Below are positions 37,623 through 46,644 of a stretch of DNA of 64,000 nucleotides, piece after piece. Source of the stretch: Cytobacillus oceanisediminis (lineage in GTDB: Bacteria; Bacillota; Bacilli; Bacillales; Cytobacillaceae); contig NZ_QGTW01000011.1 of NCBI RefSeq assembly GCF_003182355.1, forward strand, positions 1-64,000, written 5' to 3'. The first letter of the stretch is position 1; every line of letters begins with the position of its first letter. The notes beneath the pieces were generated by a model that had not been told where the DNA came from, made no database searches, and worked only from the letters and a program-made list of their open reading frames with translations. Position numbers and translations under genes: made by a program.

Positions 37623-38485
37623 TGGAAGTCACCTCCTGGTTGGTGTATTGATAAAATCGTTGATATCTTTTCCTTTAATTCAGTTCTTGAAATGACTGCA
37701 TCCAATTGGCCATGTTTCAATAAGAACTCAGCTGTCTGGAAATCCTCCGGCAATTCTTCCCGGATTGTTTGCTCAATGATTCGACGGCCGGCAAAACCGA
37801 TCAAAGCACCTGGTTCAGCCAAATTATAATCTCCGAGGGAAGCAAAACTTGCTGACACGCCGCCTGTGGTCGGGTGAGTCATAATGGAAATAATAAGACC
37901 GCCATTATCACTGAACCTTTTTAAGGCTACACTCGTTTTGGCCATTTGCATGAGGCTGAGGACCCCTTCCTGCATCCTCGCCCCCCCTGAAGCAGTAAAA
38001 ATAATAAAAGGAACAGCTAATTCATCAGCTTTTTCGATGGCACGGGTGATTTTCTCGCCGACTACAGATCCCATACTTCCCATCCTGAACGTAGAATCCA
38101 TGACTGCCACTACTATTTTCTGACCATTAACAGTACCTGTTCCAGTGACAACCGCCTCATTTATTTTTGTTTTTTCCCGATCCTTCTCAAGTTTTTCAAT
38201 ATAGTCCGGGAAGTTCAGAGGGTTTTCAGAAATCATATTTGCATTAATTTCTTCAAAGCTATTGGAATCCAAAAAACTTGCCAATCGCTCTTTTGAGTTC
38301 ATTGAGTGATGATAATGGCAGTGGAAACAAACCTTTAGGTTTTTGACAAGCTCCTTAGTATACATGATTTTTTTACAATTTGGACACTTTGTCATGATTC
38401 CTTCCGGCACATCCTGCTTTGCCGTTTCCGATGGAATGGTTGCATATTTCTTTTTCTTCGTCTTAGTAAAAATATCTTTAAGCAA
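37607..38485 (-). CDS. accD: Acetyl-CoA carboxylase carboxyltransferase subunit beta
   Basis: The beta half of the carboxyltransferase. The 292-residue protein has the N-terminal C4 zinc ribbon (CPNCKKI ... CFHCHYHH, about 34-57) that binds RNA and substrate in AccD. Its carboxylase core shows [12 protein letters not shown] and [18 protein letters not shown] lies before the ATG. The upstream gap carries a perfect palindromic operator for the neighbouring FadR-like regulator. In B. subtilis accD and accA are also paired. Confidence 0.98.
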   Translation of the reverse strand: MLKDIFTKTKKKKYATIPSETAKQDVPEGIMTKCPNCKKIMYTKELVKNLKVCFHCHYHHSMNSKERLASFLDSNSFEEINANMISENPLNFPDYIEKLEKDREKTKINEAVVTGTGTVNGQKIVVAVMDSTFRMGSMGSVVGEKITRAIEKADELAVPFIIFTASGGARMQEGVLSLMQMAKTSVALKRFSDNGGLIISIMTHPTTGGVSASFASLGDYNLAEPGALIGFAGRRIIEQTIREELPEDFQTAEFLLKHGQLDAVISRTELKEKISTILSIHQPGGDFQWQEN

Positions 38486-38547
38486 GATGAAACCTCCCTG
38501 AATATTGCTGTTAGAAAAAATCCGTATTCTTTTCCATAATTTTCAAC

Positions 38548-38562
38548 AGTGGTCAGACCACT
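38548..38562. promoter_or_regulatory. FadR-type operator upstream of accD
   Basis: AGTGGTCAGACCACT is a perfect 15-base palindrome with core TGGTCAGACCA. The same core occurs upstream of the malic enzyme gene at 40,715-40,725. It resembles the operator of E. coli FadR (TGGTCNGACCA). It lies 63 bases before the accD start. Confidence 0.75.
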
Positions 38563-38660
38563 AATTTAAAATGAATACCTATATAATAGGCTTTATATAC
38601 TGCTTGTCTGATTCTTTTAATATAGATTATAGCAACTGTAAAATCTGCAAAAAATTGTCG

Positions 38661-39284
38661 TTAACCTTTCGACAATTTTCTTAAGTTTTTATATACACGA
38701 ATAACCTCAGATTCATTCTTAGAAATTAATGTATCAATAAGCTCAGCGTACTCTGTTTTGGACACGATCATTTTCTTTAGATCTAAGGAATTATAATAAT
38801 CTTTTAAAATCATCCATATCCGTAGAAAAAGATGATTATCTGCAAGGGTGACAACCTCCAAGAAAAACTCATCTTCTGTGTAATCTGCCTCCAGAGCCCA
38901 ATTTTTGAACTTAAGGAGCTGGTCTTTCTCAGCCTTCTGGATGATTAGCCATAAACAATCCAGCTCAATCAGAAACTTTGTCTCTTTTACATCCCGAATT
39001 GCTTTTTGGTCCTGAAGAATAAATGTGCTGAGCAGCTGTACAAGCTGGTTTCCTCTGAAATCCCGGATAAAAGTACCCTCACCTCTCCTTGTTTCAATTA
39101 AACCAAGAAGTTCAAGGGCCCTTAAAGCTTCCCGAACGGAAGAGCGCCCAACACCCAGGCGCTCTGAAAGCTCTCGTTCGGAAGGCAATCTATCTCCAGG
39201 CTTTAGGCCATCATGCTCGATCATGGATCTAAGCTGTTTTACTATTTCGATATAGACCTTCGTATTATTTTGAGGTGAATTCAC
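38661..39284 (-). CDS. FadR-like GntR family transcriptional regulator
   Basis: A 207-residue regulator of the FadR subfamily. The N-terminal winged helix has LKPGDRLPSERELSERLGVGRSSVREALRALE (in two stretches: GDRLPSEREL and GVGRSSVREAL). The arginines that contact DNA in E. coli FadR are conserved. The C-terminal part (about 85-200) is helical, FCD-like, with few His residues, so a ligand other than a metal-held acid is possible. It lies 9 bases after the malic enzyme gene and before accD-accA. Two matching operators flank this cluster, implying control of both units and of itself. Confidence 0.85.
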   Translation of the reverse strand: MNSPQNNTKVYIEIVKQLRSMIEHDGLKPGDRLPSERELSERLGVGRSSVREALRALELLGLIETRRGEGTFIRDFRGNQLVQLLSTFILQDQKAIRDVKETKFLIELDCLWLIIQKAEKDQLLKFKNWALEADYTEDEFFLEVVTLADNHLFLRIWMILKDYYNSLDLKKMIVSKTEYAELIDTLISKNESEVIRVYKNLRKLSKG

Positions 39285-39292
39285 TTATGGAA

Positions 39293-40531
39293 TCACTCAC
39301 CTTTTCCAATGATCGCAAGGCTTCTCGTTTTTTCCTTCACTTCATCAGGATCAACCTTAATACGTGCAACTCCCGTTTCCATTGCTGCTTTAGCCACTGC
39401 AGCAGCAACTTCAGGTGCCACACGCGGATCAAATGGTCCTGGAATAACATAATCAGCATTAAGCTCTTCCTCTTTAATCAAGCCTGCAATTGCTTCTACC
39501 GCAGCTACCTTCATTTTCTCATTGATATGAGTAGCCCTTACATCCAAAGCACCACGGAAAATTCCTGGGAATGCCAATACATTATTTACCTGGTTAGGAA
39601 AATCTGATCTTCCTGTTCCGACTACCATTGCCCCGGCTGCCTTTGCTTCATCAGGCATAATCTCAGGAGTAGGATTAGCCATGGCGAATATAATCGGATC
39701 CTGATTCATTGTACTGATCATTTCCGCGGTTAATGCTCCTGCTGCCGATACCCCGATGAATACGTCTGCCCCTTTTATAACATCAGCAAGACTGCCTTTT
39801 ACATCATCTCGATTTGTATATTTCGCTACTTCATTTTTAATCTCATTCATGCCCTGAGGACGGCCCTCATAAATAGCGCCCTTTGTATCGCACATAATAA
39901 TGTCGCGGACACCGTAACTATACAGAAGCTTAATAATCGCAATGCCTGCTGCTCCAGCTCCGTTCGCAACAACCTTGATTTCATTCATCTTTTTGCCGGA
40001 AAGCTTTAATGCATTCACAAGGCCTGCAACCGTCACGATCGCAGTGCCATGCTGGTCATCATGGAATACAGGGATATTTGTTTCCTTCTTTAAACGCTCC
40101 TCTACATAAAAGCAATGAGGAGCAGCAATATCTTCCAGATTCACGCCTCCAAAAGTCGGCTCAAGAAGCTTGACGGTTTCAACAATTTTATCGACGTCTG
40201 TAGTGTTCAGACAGATTGGGAAAGCATCTACTCCTGCGAAACTCTTGAATAAGACAGCCTTTCCTTCCATAACAGGCAGAGCAGCTTCAGGTCCAATGTT
40301 CCCCAGCCCAAGCACCGCTGTACCATCGGAAACCACCGCGACCATATTGCCTTTCATTGTATACTCATATACAGTCTCAGGCTTATCGTAAATCTCCTTA
40401 CAAGGCTCAGCGACACCAGGAGAGTAGGCAAGGCTCAAATCTCTCGCATTGCGCACCTGTACTTTTGATTTTGATTCCAATTTCCCCTTATTAACTCTAT
40501 GCATATGAAGTGCTTCTTCACGTAAGGTCAA
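39293..40531 (-). CDS. ytsJ: NADP-dependent malic enzyme YtsJ
   Basis: The enzyme decarboxylates malate to pyruvate, making NADPH. The 412-residue protein has LAYSPGVAEPCKEI, the metal/substrate region NLEDIAAPHCF and PVFHDDQHGTAIVT, and the Rossmann loop VVANGAGAAGIAI; it matches B. subtilis YtsJ closely. TTG at 40,531 behind GAGGAG gives the family start MTLREEAL; a GTG three codons earlier overlaps that ribosome binding site. It shares a transcript with the FadR-like regulator, under a promoter carrying the second operator. Confidence 0.95.
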   Translation of the reverse strand: MTLREEALHMHRVNKGKLESKSKVQVRNARDLSLAYSPGVAEPCKEIYDKPETVYEYTMKGNMVAVVSDGTAVLGLGNIGPEAALPVMEGKAVLFKSFAGVDAFPICLNTTDVDKIVETVKLLEPTFGGVNLEDIAAPHCFYVEERLKKETNIPVFHDDQHGTAIVTVAGLVNALKLSGKKMNEIKVVANGAGAAGIAIIKLLYSYGVRDIIMCDTKGAIYEGRPQGMNEIKNEVAKYTNRDDVKGSLADVIKGADVFIGVSAAGALTAEMISTMNQDPIIFAMANPTPEIMPDEAKAAGAMVVGTGRSDFPNQVNNVLAFPGIFRGALDVRATHINEKMKVAAVEAIAGLIKEEELNADYVIPGPFDPRVAPEVAAAVAKAAMETGVARIKVDPDEVKEKTRSLAIIGKGE

Positions 40532-40712
40532 AATATTCACTCCTCAATTATCCGCAGCCGGACAGGACTTTGTATATATTAACATAGCATAATGAACCAT
40601 TTCTAAATGGCCGGATCACCGGCACGAAAACTAATCCGCGCAATAATGGATGCAGGCTCCATAATTTACAGCTGTTTTCTATCTTCTGGATTAGCTTGTT
40701 CTAATTTTCCAT

Positions 40713-40727
40713 AGTGGTCAGACCAGT
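40713..40727. promoter_or_regulatory. FadR-type operator upstream of the malic enzyme gene
   Basis: AGTGGTCAGACCAGT carries the same TGGTCAGACCA core as the site before accD. It lies about 17-31 bases beyond the -10 box of the ytsJ promoter, where a bound repressor would block elongation. Confidence 0.75.
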
Positions 40728-40743
40728 TTATTTTCTTCTTACA

Positions 40744-40771
40744 AATATACCATAATTGTTATTGTTGTAAA
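40744..40771 (-). promoter_or_regulatory. Promoter of ytsJ and the FadR-like regulator
   Basis: On the minus strand TTTACA (40,771-40,766) and TATATT (40,749-40,744) are 16 bases apart, in the gap between dnaE and ytsJ. Confidence 0.6.
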
Positions 40772-40777
40772 GGGAAA

Positions 40778-43700
40778 CTACTTTAAAATCACGTTATTCT
40801 TTCCCAGTAAATTAATTAGCTGGTTTATAAATTCATCCGATGGGTGAACCAGGTCCTCTTCTCCAAGACGAATACTTTTTTGGGAGCTTTCGTAATATAG
40901 AACAACCTGTATGGATCCCTCATTTTTCTTAAATAATTCCTTAAGGAAACGCAGATTTTCTGCTGCTTCTTTTTCCTTTGTAATTCGCAGATATAAAACC
41001 GGATCCATGTTTTCCATTCTTTCAATAGCTTCCTTTGCAGCCTCAAGGTGCTGCACGATCAGCTGCCTCTTTCCTTCCCGCTCTTCCATTTTCCCTTCCA
41101 AAAAAATAATATTTCCCTGAGAACATAGAGCCGAGTAACGATTAAAAATCTTTGGAAATACGACGGCCTCCATGTCCCCGGACTGGTCGCTTAAGGAAAG
41201 AAAAGCCATTGGCTCCCCTTTTTTCGTGCGGATTTTCTTTACATCCGACACATATACAACTGCCCTCGCCTTTTTGGATGAAGGTTCAAACTCCAAAAGC
41301 GGAACAGCACCCAGCAGGGCAAAATGGGGTTCATAAACTGAAACGGGATGGTCGGATAAATACAGGCCAAGGACTTCTTTTTCGAATTTCAGCTTATCCT
41401 CAGGACGTATAGGATCGACTTGAGTATATTTTGGTTTTGGAAAAAATTCATCGTCTTCAAAGAAATCGAACTGATCGTCTTCCGGTTTAACCAGCTGGGC
41501 ATGTTCTGCAGCAACATCGAGGCTGGCAAGCAGGACAGCTCTGTCTTCACCAAATTCGTCAAAGCTGCCTGAATGGACCAAAGCTTCCAGAACTTTACGA
41601 TTCACAGCTTTAGTTGATACTCTTATACAGAAATCAAATAAGTCATCAAACCGCTTATTTTTTCTTGCTTGAAAAACATCTTTTAATGCCGCTGCCCCTA
41701 CCCCTTTAATAGCTGCAAGACTGTATCTGACCGAGTCTTTTTCGACTAAAAAGGAATAGCCGCTTTGATTGATAGAAGGAGAAAGGATGGATAAGCCCAT
41801 CTGCTTAAGCTCTCGGATATATTGGGCAATTTTCCCTTCATTGCCGATAACTGATGTCAGAAGGGAAGCCATAAAGTGCAGCGGATAATGGGTTTTCAAA
41901 TATGCAAGCTGGTAAGCTATAAAACTGTAAGCGACAGCATGGCTTCGGTTAAATCCGTAGTTCGCAAAACGTACGATTAAATCATAAATATCATTGGCGG
42001 TTTGTTCACTGTATCCTTTTTTTAAGGCCCCGCCTACAAAATGGCTGCGTTCGCGATCAAGCACTTCTTTTTGCTTTTTGCTGACTGCCCGCCGCAGCAA
42101 ATCTGCCTCTCCCAGCGAGAAGCCTGCCATTTTGGCGGCAATTTGCATAATTTGTTCCTGATAGACAATAACTCCGTAAGTATTTTCAAGAATAGGCTTT
42201 AAATCGGGATGGGGGTAAGATACTTCTTGCCGTCCATGCTTTCTGTCGATAAAAAGCGGGATATTTTCCATTGGCCCGGGACGATAAAGCGCATTAACAG
42301 CTACAATATCTTCAAAACGGGTTGGCTGCAGCCTGGTCAGGACACTTCTCATCCCTGCTGATTCAAGCTGGAAAATACCCGTTGTGTCCCCTTTTCCAAG
42401 AAGGCTATACACAGCTGCATCATCCAGCGGAATCCTTTTGATATCAATTCGTTTACCTGTTTTTCTCTGGATCGAGCTTAAAATATTTTCAATCAATGAC
42501 AGGTTCCTGAGCCCAAGGAAGTCCATTTTTAATAAGCCGACATCCTCCAGATGCTCCATTGAATATTGAGTCAAATAGACATTTTCATGGCCTCTTTGGA
42601 TAGGGATCGCCTCTACAAGGGGATGCTCGCTGATGACAACTCCAGCAGCATGTGTAGAGGTATGCCTTGGCAGTCCTTCCAGTTTAAGGGCTGTTTCGAA
42701 TAGCCTGCGGTTTAAATCAGATTCTTGAGTGAACCTTCTTAATGGTTCTGACTCTTTGTAAGCCCCTTTAAGATTGATACCCAGTTTGGAAGGGATTTTT
42801 CTCGACAGAATGTCTAACTCTTTTGGATTTAACCCAAATGCCCTGCCGACATCCCGCAAAGCAGCTTTTGCCGCCAGTGTTCCGAACGTAAGGATCTGGG
42901 CAACATGCAGCTCTCCATATTTTTTGGATACATACTGGATTACCTCATCCCTTCTGTGATCCGGAAAATCGATATCAATATCAGGCATGGATATTCTTTC
43001 CGGATTAAGGAATCGTTCAAACAGCAGCTTATGCTCGATTGGATCCACATCTGTTATGTACAGTACATAAGCAACCATCGAACCAGCAGCCGATCCCCGC
43101 CCAGGGCCGGTTAGAATGCCATTGTTCCTGGCAAATTTCATAAAATCCCAGACAATTAGGAAATAATCGCTGAATTTCATTTCTTTTATTATTTTCAGTT
43201 CGTATTTCAAGCGGTCGCTATGTTCTACTTCTGCATCAGGATATCTTTCAGCAAAGCCTTGCCAGCAAATTTCCTCTAATAGCCCATCTGCACCTAAACC
43301 TCTTTCAACGGGATACTTCGGAAGGTTCTGTTTGTTCAACTCGAGCATGACGTTGCATTGGTCGGCAATCTTAATGGTATTCTCCAAAGCATCCGGGAAT
43401 CCGGACAATAACTCTACCATTTCCCGCGAAGTTTTTAAGTAGTATTCATCATTTGCCAGGCGTTCTCTGCCTTCATCCTCCAGCTTCTCCCCATTTTTTA
43501 TGGCCAGCAGGCATTCATGGGAAAAAGCGTCTTCCTTCTTCAGATAGTAAACACTATTGGCGGCCGCCAGCTCAATTCCCGTTTCTGCTGAGAGCCGGGC
43601 CAGGCCTTCCTGAATTATTTTCTCTTCAGGCAATCCATGCTCCTGCAAAGAAAGAAAAAACGAATTTCTTTCAAAAAGCACACTAAAAAGTTCTGCAGTC

Positions 43701-44137
43701 CGTTTGGCTTTATCGAATTCTCCAGTCTTCAAATATCTCTCAATCTCGCCATCCTGGCCAGGTGTTAAGGCGATTAGACCGCCTGCATAATGCTTTAGCC
43801 ACTTAACCGGAATTCCTTCCGGTGATTTTGTCTGAACTGTGCTTGTGATTTTTAATAGATTTTGAAACCCTTGCTGGTTTTTAGCCAGAAGGACAATTGG
43901 ATAAGCCTCGCCTTCATCCGCCTCACTCAGTACATCCACAGTTAAGCCCATAATCGGCTTAATGGATTGCTTTAAGCACTCTTTATAAAAGGCGACCGCA
44001 CCGTACATGACATTTTTGTCTGTTAAAGCCAGAGCGGGAAATCCCTTTTCCCTGGCACTTAAAACCAGCTGCTCTATTCTTGCTGTGCTGGACAGCAGGC
44101 TATAGGCGCTATATACATGAAGGTGAATAAATGACAC
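40778..44137 (-). CDS. dnaE: DNA polymerase III subunit alpha, DnaE
   Basis: DnaE is the error-prone replicative polymerase of Firmicutes that extends RNA primers before PolC takes over. The 1119-residue protein has an N-terminal PHP domain (IHLHVYSAYSLL). Its palm carries the catalytic aspartates in MPDIDIDFPD and GPGRGSAAGS; a helix-hairpin-helix and a C-terminal OB fold (VVYVSDVKKIRTKKGE) follow. It lacks the exonuclease insertion of PolC. The start is GTG at 44,137, eight bases after AAGGGTG; another GTG three codons earlier is less well placed. Confidence 0.97.
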   Translation of the reverse strand: MSFIHLHVYSAYSLLSSTARIEQLVLSAREKGFPALALTDKNVMYGAVAFYKECLKQSIKPIMGLTVDVLSEADEGEAYPIVLLAKNQQGFQNLLKITSTVQTKSPEGIPVKWLKHYAGGLIALTPGQDGEIERYLKTGEFDKAKRTAELFSVLFERNSFFLSLQEHGLPEEKIIQEGLARLSAETGIELAAANSVYYLKKEDAFSHECLLAIKNGEKLEDEGRERLANDEYYLKTSREMVELLSGFPDALENTIKIADQCNVMLELNKQNLPKYPVERGLGADGLLEEICWQGFAERYPDAEVEHSDRLKYELKIIKEMKFSDYFLIVWDFMKFARNNGILTGPGRGSAAGSMVAYVLYITDVDPIEHKLLFERFLNPERISMPDIDIDFPDHRRDEVIQYVSKKYGELHVAQILTFGTLAAKAALRDVGRAFGLNPKELDILSRKIPSKLGINLKGAYKESEPLRRFTQESDLNRRLFETALKLEGLPRHTSTHAAGVVISEHPLVEAIPIQRGHENVYLTQYSMEHLEDVGLLKMDFLGLRNLSLIENILSSIQRKTGKRIDIKRIPLDDAAVYSLLGKGDTTGIFQLESAGMRSVLTRLQPTRFEDIVAVNALYRPGPMENIPLFIDRKHGRQEVSYPHPDLKPILENTYGVIVYQEQIMQIAAKMAGFSLGEADLLRRAVSKKQKEVLDRERSHFVGGALKKGYSEQTANDIYDLIVRFANYGFNRSHAVAYSFIAYQLAYLKTHYPLHFMASLLTSVIGNEGKIAQYIRELKQMGLSILSPSINQSGYSFLVEKDSVRYSLAAIKGVGAAALKDVFQARKNKRFDDLFDFCIRVSTKAVNRKVLEALVHSGSFDEFGEDRAVLLASLDVAAEHAQLVKPEDDQFDFFEDDEFFPKPKYTQVDPIRPEDKLKFEKEVLGLYLSDHPVSVYEPHFALLGAVPLLEFEPSSKKARAVVYVSDVKKIRTKKGEPMAFLSLSDQSGDMEAVVFPKIFNRYSALCSQGNIIFLEGKMEEREGKRQLIVQHLEAAKEAIERMENMDPVLYLRITKEKEAAENLRFLKELFKKNEGSIQVVLYYESSQKSIRLGEEDLVHPSDEFINQLINLLGKNNVILK

Positions 44138-44170
44138 GTTTCTCACACCCTTAATTTCTCTGCTATTTTT

Positions 44171-44322
44171 ATCGCAGTCTAACGGGCAGTAAGCCCCATT
44201 TTAGACTTGAGCAAGTTTCAAAGAATAGATAGGGGCCAACTGCCCGTAAAGGCCCGATTGGTTCCCTAGTGACCAGCGGGGAATAAGGCCTCCCCGCTGA
44301 TCACAGTTTCACTTTATTATAG
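44171..44322. repeat. Intergenic structured repeat, family D copy 2
   Basis: The inverted-orientation partner of 3,602-3,755: it starts ATCGCAGTCTAACGGGCAGTAAG, has CAACTGCCCGTAAAGGCCCGATTGG in the middle and ends GTTTCACTTTATTATAG. The hairpin arm is changed (CAGCGGGGA / TCCCCGCTG) but still pairs, suggesting the structure matters. It lies just upstream of dnaE. Confidence 0.82.
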
Positions 44323-44357
44323 AACGCCCGTTTCCAAAAAGAAAATATGTTCTCTTA

Positions 44358-44609
44358 TTATAAAGCTCTGTTAACCCTAGGTGTTGATATCCACTGCAGG
44401 CAATCAGCGAACCGCTGTCTTTCTGACGTCGGCGTTCTACGCCTGCGGGGTTCTCCCTGGGTACGCTTTTTCCGCAGGACTCTGAAAAACCATCCTCGAA
44501 TAAACACAGTACGAAAAAAATACGTATGCATTTTCAAGGAATCTCGCGCCTTCCGTTCCGATCAGCACAGTGATAACTCAACAATTAGCTTTCAAACAAC
44601 TTTTATAAA
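44358..44609. repeat. MITE-like repeat, family A copy 5 (long)
   Basis: It begins GCTCTGTTAACCCTAGG after the flank TTATAAA (44,358-44,364); the same TTATAAA follows the decayed right end (44,603-44,609), a possible target duplication. The core holds CTGCAGGC...GCCTGCGGGG and the AATAAACACAG...GCATTTTCAAGG segment shared with other long copies. It lies between family D copy 2 and ytrH. Confidence 0.82.
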
Positions 44610-44622
44610 GGCGGCTTAAAAC

Positions 44623-44649
44623 ATATTTTCCAGAGTTTGTCCATATGAT
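44623..44649 (+). promoter_or_regulatory. Sigma-E promoter of ytrH-ytrI
   Basis: ATATT (44,623-44,627) and CATATGAT (44,642-44,649) are 14 bases apart, a good sporulation sigma-E match. It lies about 50 bases before ytrH; the B. subtilis orthologues belong to the sigma-E regulon. Confidence 0.7.
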
Positions 44650-44702
44650 GAAGTATCAAGATAATTCAGGCAGGATTCCCCCCTGCAGTTAGGATGGATG
44701 AA

Positions 44703-45041
44703 ATGAAAACCCAGCCTTTTTTTTCTACTCTAATTGAGAGTTACTTCATTGCTCTCGGTGTTTTAATAGGCGGTTCAATCATTGGAGGATTGGCGGCTTT
44801 TTTGACGGGCAAGCCGCCTTTGAATGAAATCTTCAAGATTTCCAGCATGATTCGCATTTGGGCCATCATTGCAGCAATCGGAGGCACCTTTGATACAGTT
44901 TACAGCTTCGAAAAGGGCGTATTGGATGGACAGACTAAAGATATATTTAAACAGTTTATGTTAATTCTTTCTGCTCTTGGAGGAGCCCAAACCGGTGCCA
45001 TGCTTATTAACTGGCTGACACAGGAGCATATTTCATCATGA
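44703..45041 (+). CDS. ytrH: Sporulation membrane protein YtrH
   Basis: A 112-residue membrane protein with three hydrophobic segments (about 10-33, 48-66, 82-104) and the family stretch GVLIGGSIIGGLAAFLTGKPPLNE. YtrH is made in the mother cell and needed for efficient sporulation together with YtrI. MKTQPFF behind AGGATGG is the likely start; an ATG three codons earlier is possible. It overlaps ytrI by four bases (ATGA). Confidence 0.88.
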   Translation: MKTQPFFSTLIESYFIALGVLIGGSIIGGLAAFLTGKPPLNEIFKISSMIRIWAIIAAIGGTFDTVYSFEKGVLDGQTKDIFKQFMLILSALGGAQTGAMLINWLTQEHISS

Positions 45042-45538
45042 GAATCCCGCCATACTACCGCCTGCCGTCCTGGCAGCGTTTTTTTGCGGGCATGGCTATA
45101 GGGGGCATGATAAGCTGGTTTATATTTTTATATATTTTTGGTGAATGGCAGGAAAGATACAGCAAGGAAATCGAGCTGCAAAAGGACGCCATTTATGAAT
45201 TGGAAAAGGATAAAGAAATTTGGCAGGAGGAATTTAAAAAGCTTAATAAAGAAAACCAGAAAATGCTGACTGTCCAGGATATTACCATTAAAATTGTAAA
45301 CGGCGAGAAATATAAGCTGGATTCTTTCAGTGTCTTTCAGCTTGAAGATGATATTAAAGAGGACATTAGCATGATGGTGGCCAAAGATATTGATACAGTT
45401 TATAAAAGCAGTGAATTGATCAAAAAAATAATAGAAAATAGAACACATAGAGTGAATGAAAAAAGATATCGAGTTGAAGTAAAAGAGATGGTGATTTACA
45501 CAACAGTTTCGATCGAATTGAATATTATGCTGGATTGA
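45038..45538 (+). CDS. ytrI: Sporulation protein YtrI
   Basis: A 166-residue protein with one N-terminal membrane segment (about 13-35), a charged coiled coil (about 40-75, KEIELQKDAIYELEKDKEIW) and a small alpha/beta C-terminal domain. It matches YtrI by its position after ytrH and by its architecture. The coupled ytrH-ytrI start codons and the shared sigma-E promoter suggest the two membrane proteins act together in the mother cell. Confidence 0.85.
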   Translation: MRIPPYYRLPSWQRFFAGMAIGGMISWFIFLYIFGEWQERYSKEIELQKDAIYELEKDKEIWQEEFKKLNKENQKMLTVQDITIKIVNGEKYKLDSFSVFQLEDDIKEDISMMVAKDIDTVYKSSELIKKIIENRTHRVNEKRYRVEVKEMVIYTTVSIELNIMLD

Positions 45539-45562
45539 GGCCCGGCCAAAAGCCGGGCAATC
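45537..45562. terminator. GC-rich hairpin between ytrI and nrnA
   Basis: GCCCGGC-CAAAA-GCCGGGC forms a 7-bp stem between the convergent genes. T-runs are short on both sides, so termination strength is uncertain. Confidence 0.6.
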
Positions 45563-45566
45563 CATA

Positions 45567-46505
45567 CTAGTTTTCTTTGCATGTTTCCTCTAAATCTCTT
45601 ACTACTGAATCCAGTTCATCCCATGAATAAATCGATGCGCCGGCAGCGAGTGGATGGCCCCCGCCTTTATATTTTCTCGCAATCTCATTAATAATCGGGC
45701 CTTTTGACCGGAAGCGGACACGGATTTGATCACTTTCCTCAATAAAGAAAACCCACGCTTTTATTCCCTTTACATCGCCAAGGACACTTACAAGAAGGGA
45801 AGCTTCCGATGGTAGTGCCTGAAACTCCTCAAGCAGTTCTTTTTTCAGAACCATTATAGCTGCCCCATATTTTTTCACTTCGAAGTTTTGCAGTACATAG
45901 CCCTTTAATTTAACGATATTAGCTTTTAACTCATACATTTTATTAAAAAGTTCAGGCCTCGAAAAATTATAGTGAATCAGCTCTCCTGCATAAGCAAATG
46001 TTTTTTCTGTTGTGCTTGGATAAAGAAAGCGGCCGGTGTCCCCTACAATGCCAGCAAATAATAGCCTTGCAGCTTCATCAGACATCTTTAGGCCCTGGTC
46101 TTTTCCAAAAAGGTAAAATTCATAAATCAATTCACTGGTTGAGCTTGCATCTGTATCGACCCACATCATGTCTCCATATGGATCCATATTCGGATGATGG
46201 TCAATTTTAATTAGCTTGTCGCCCTGAGTGTATCTGTCATCACATATACGCTCAGCATTTGCCGTATCACAGACAATTACAAGTGCCTCATTGTATGTAT
46301 CATCAGGTATTTCATCGAGTCTTCTCATAAAATGAAGTGTTTCTTCTTCCTTGCCTACAGTGAAAATATTTTTTTCAGGAAACGAAGCCTTCAGGATTTC
46401 AGCAAGTCCTCCCTGTGATCCGTACGCATCCGGATCGGGACGGACATGCCTATGAATAATGATCGTTTTATATTTTTTAATTTCATCAAGTATCTTTTGT
46501 TTCAT
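45567..46505 (-). CDS. nrnA: Bifunctional oligoribonuclease and pAp phosphatase NrnA
   Basis: NrnA degrades two- to five-base RNA fragments and dephosphorylates 3'-phosphoadenosine-5'-phosphate. The 312-residue DHH/DHHA1 phosphoesterase shows HRHVRPDPDAYGSQGGL (about 18-34), VCDTANAER, the DHHPNMD motif (about 101) and the C-terminal GGGHPLAAGAS. It is B. subtilis YtqI by sequence and place. It converges with ytrI. Confidence 0.95.
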   Translation of the reverse strand: MKQKILDEIKKYKTIIIHRHVRPDPDAYGSQGGLAEILKASFPEKNIFTVGKEEETLHFMRRLDEIPDDTYNEALVIVCDTANAERICDDRYTQGDKLIKIDHHPNMDPYGDMMWVDTDASSTSELIYEFYLFGKDQGLKMSDEAARLLFAGIVGDTGRFLYPSTTEKTFAYAGELIHYNFSRPELFNKMYELKANIVKLKGYVLQNFEVKKYGAAIMVLKKELLEEFQALPSEASLLVSVLGDVKGIKAWVFFIEESDQIRVRFRSKGPIINEIARKYKGGGHPLAAGASIYSWDELDSVVRDLEETCKEN

Positions 46506-46644
46506 TGCGCGCTCCTTTTATTCGGAATACTTTATTTTTACCACATCATGGTGAAAAAGAAAAAGAAAACTCAGTACACTTATGGCATTTTTTTAATTAA
46601 GCAGGTAGAATAATAAGAGATTGTCGAAACTTGGAGGTTGCGAT

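Noticed and set aside
44347..44619. 90-codon frame on the plus strand
   Set aside because: It lies wholly in family A repeat copy 5; similar translations (LGVDIHCRQSANR type) arise from the other repeat copies too.
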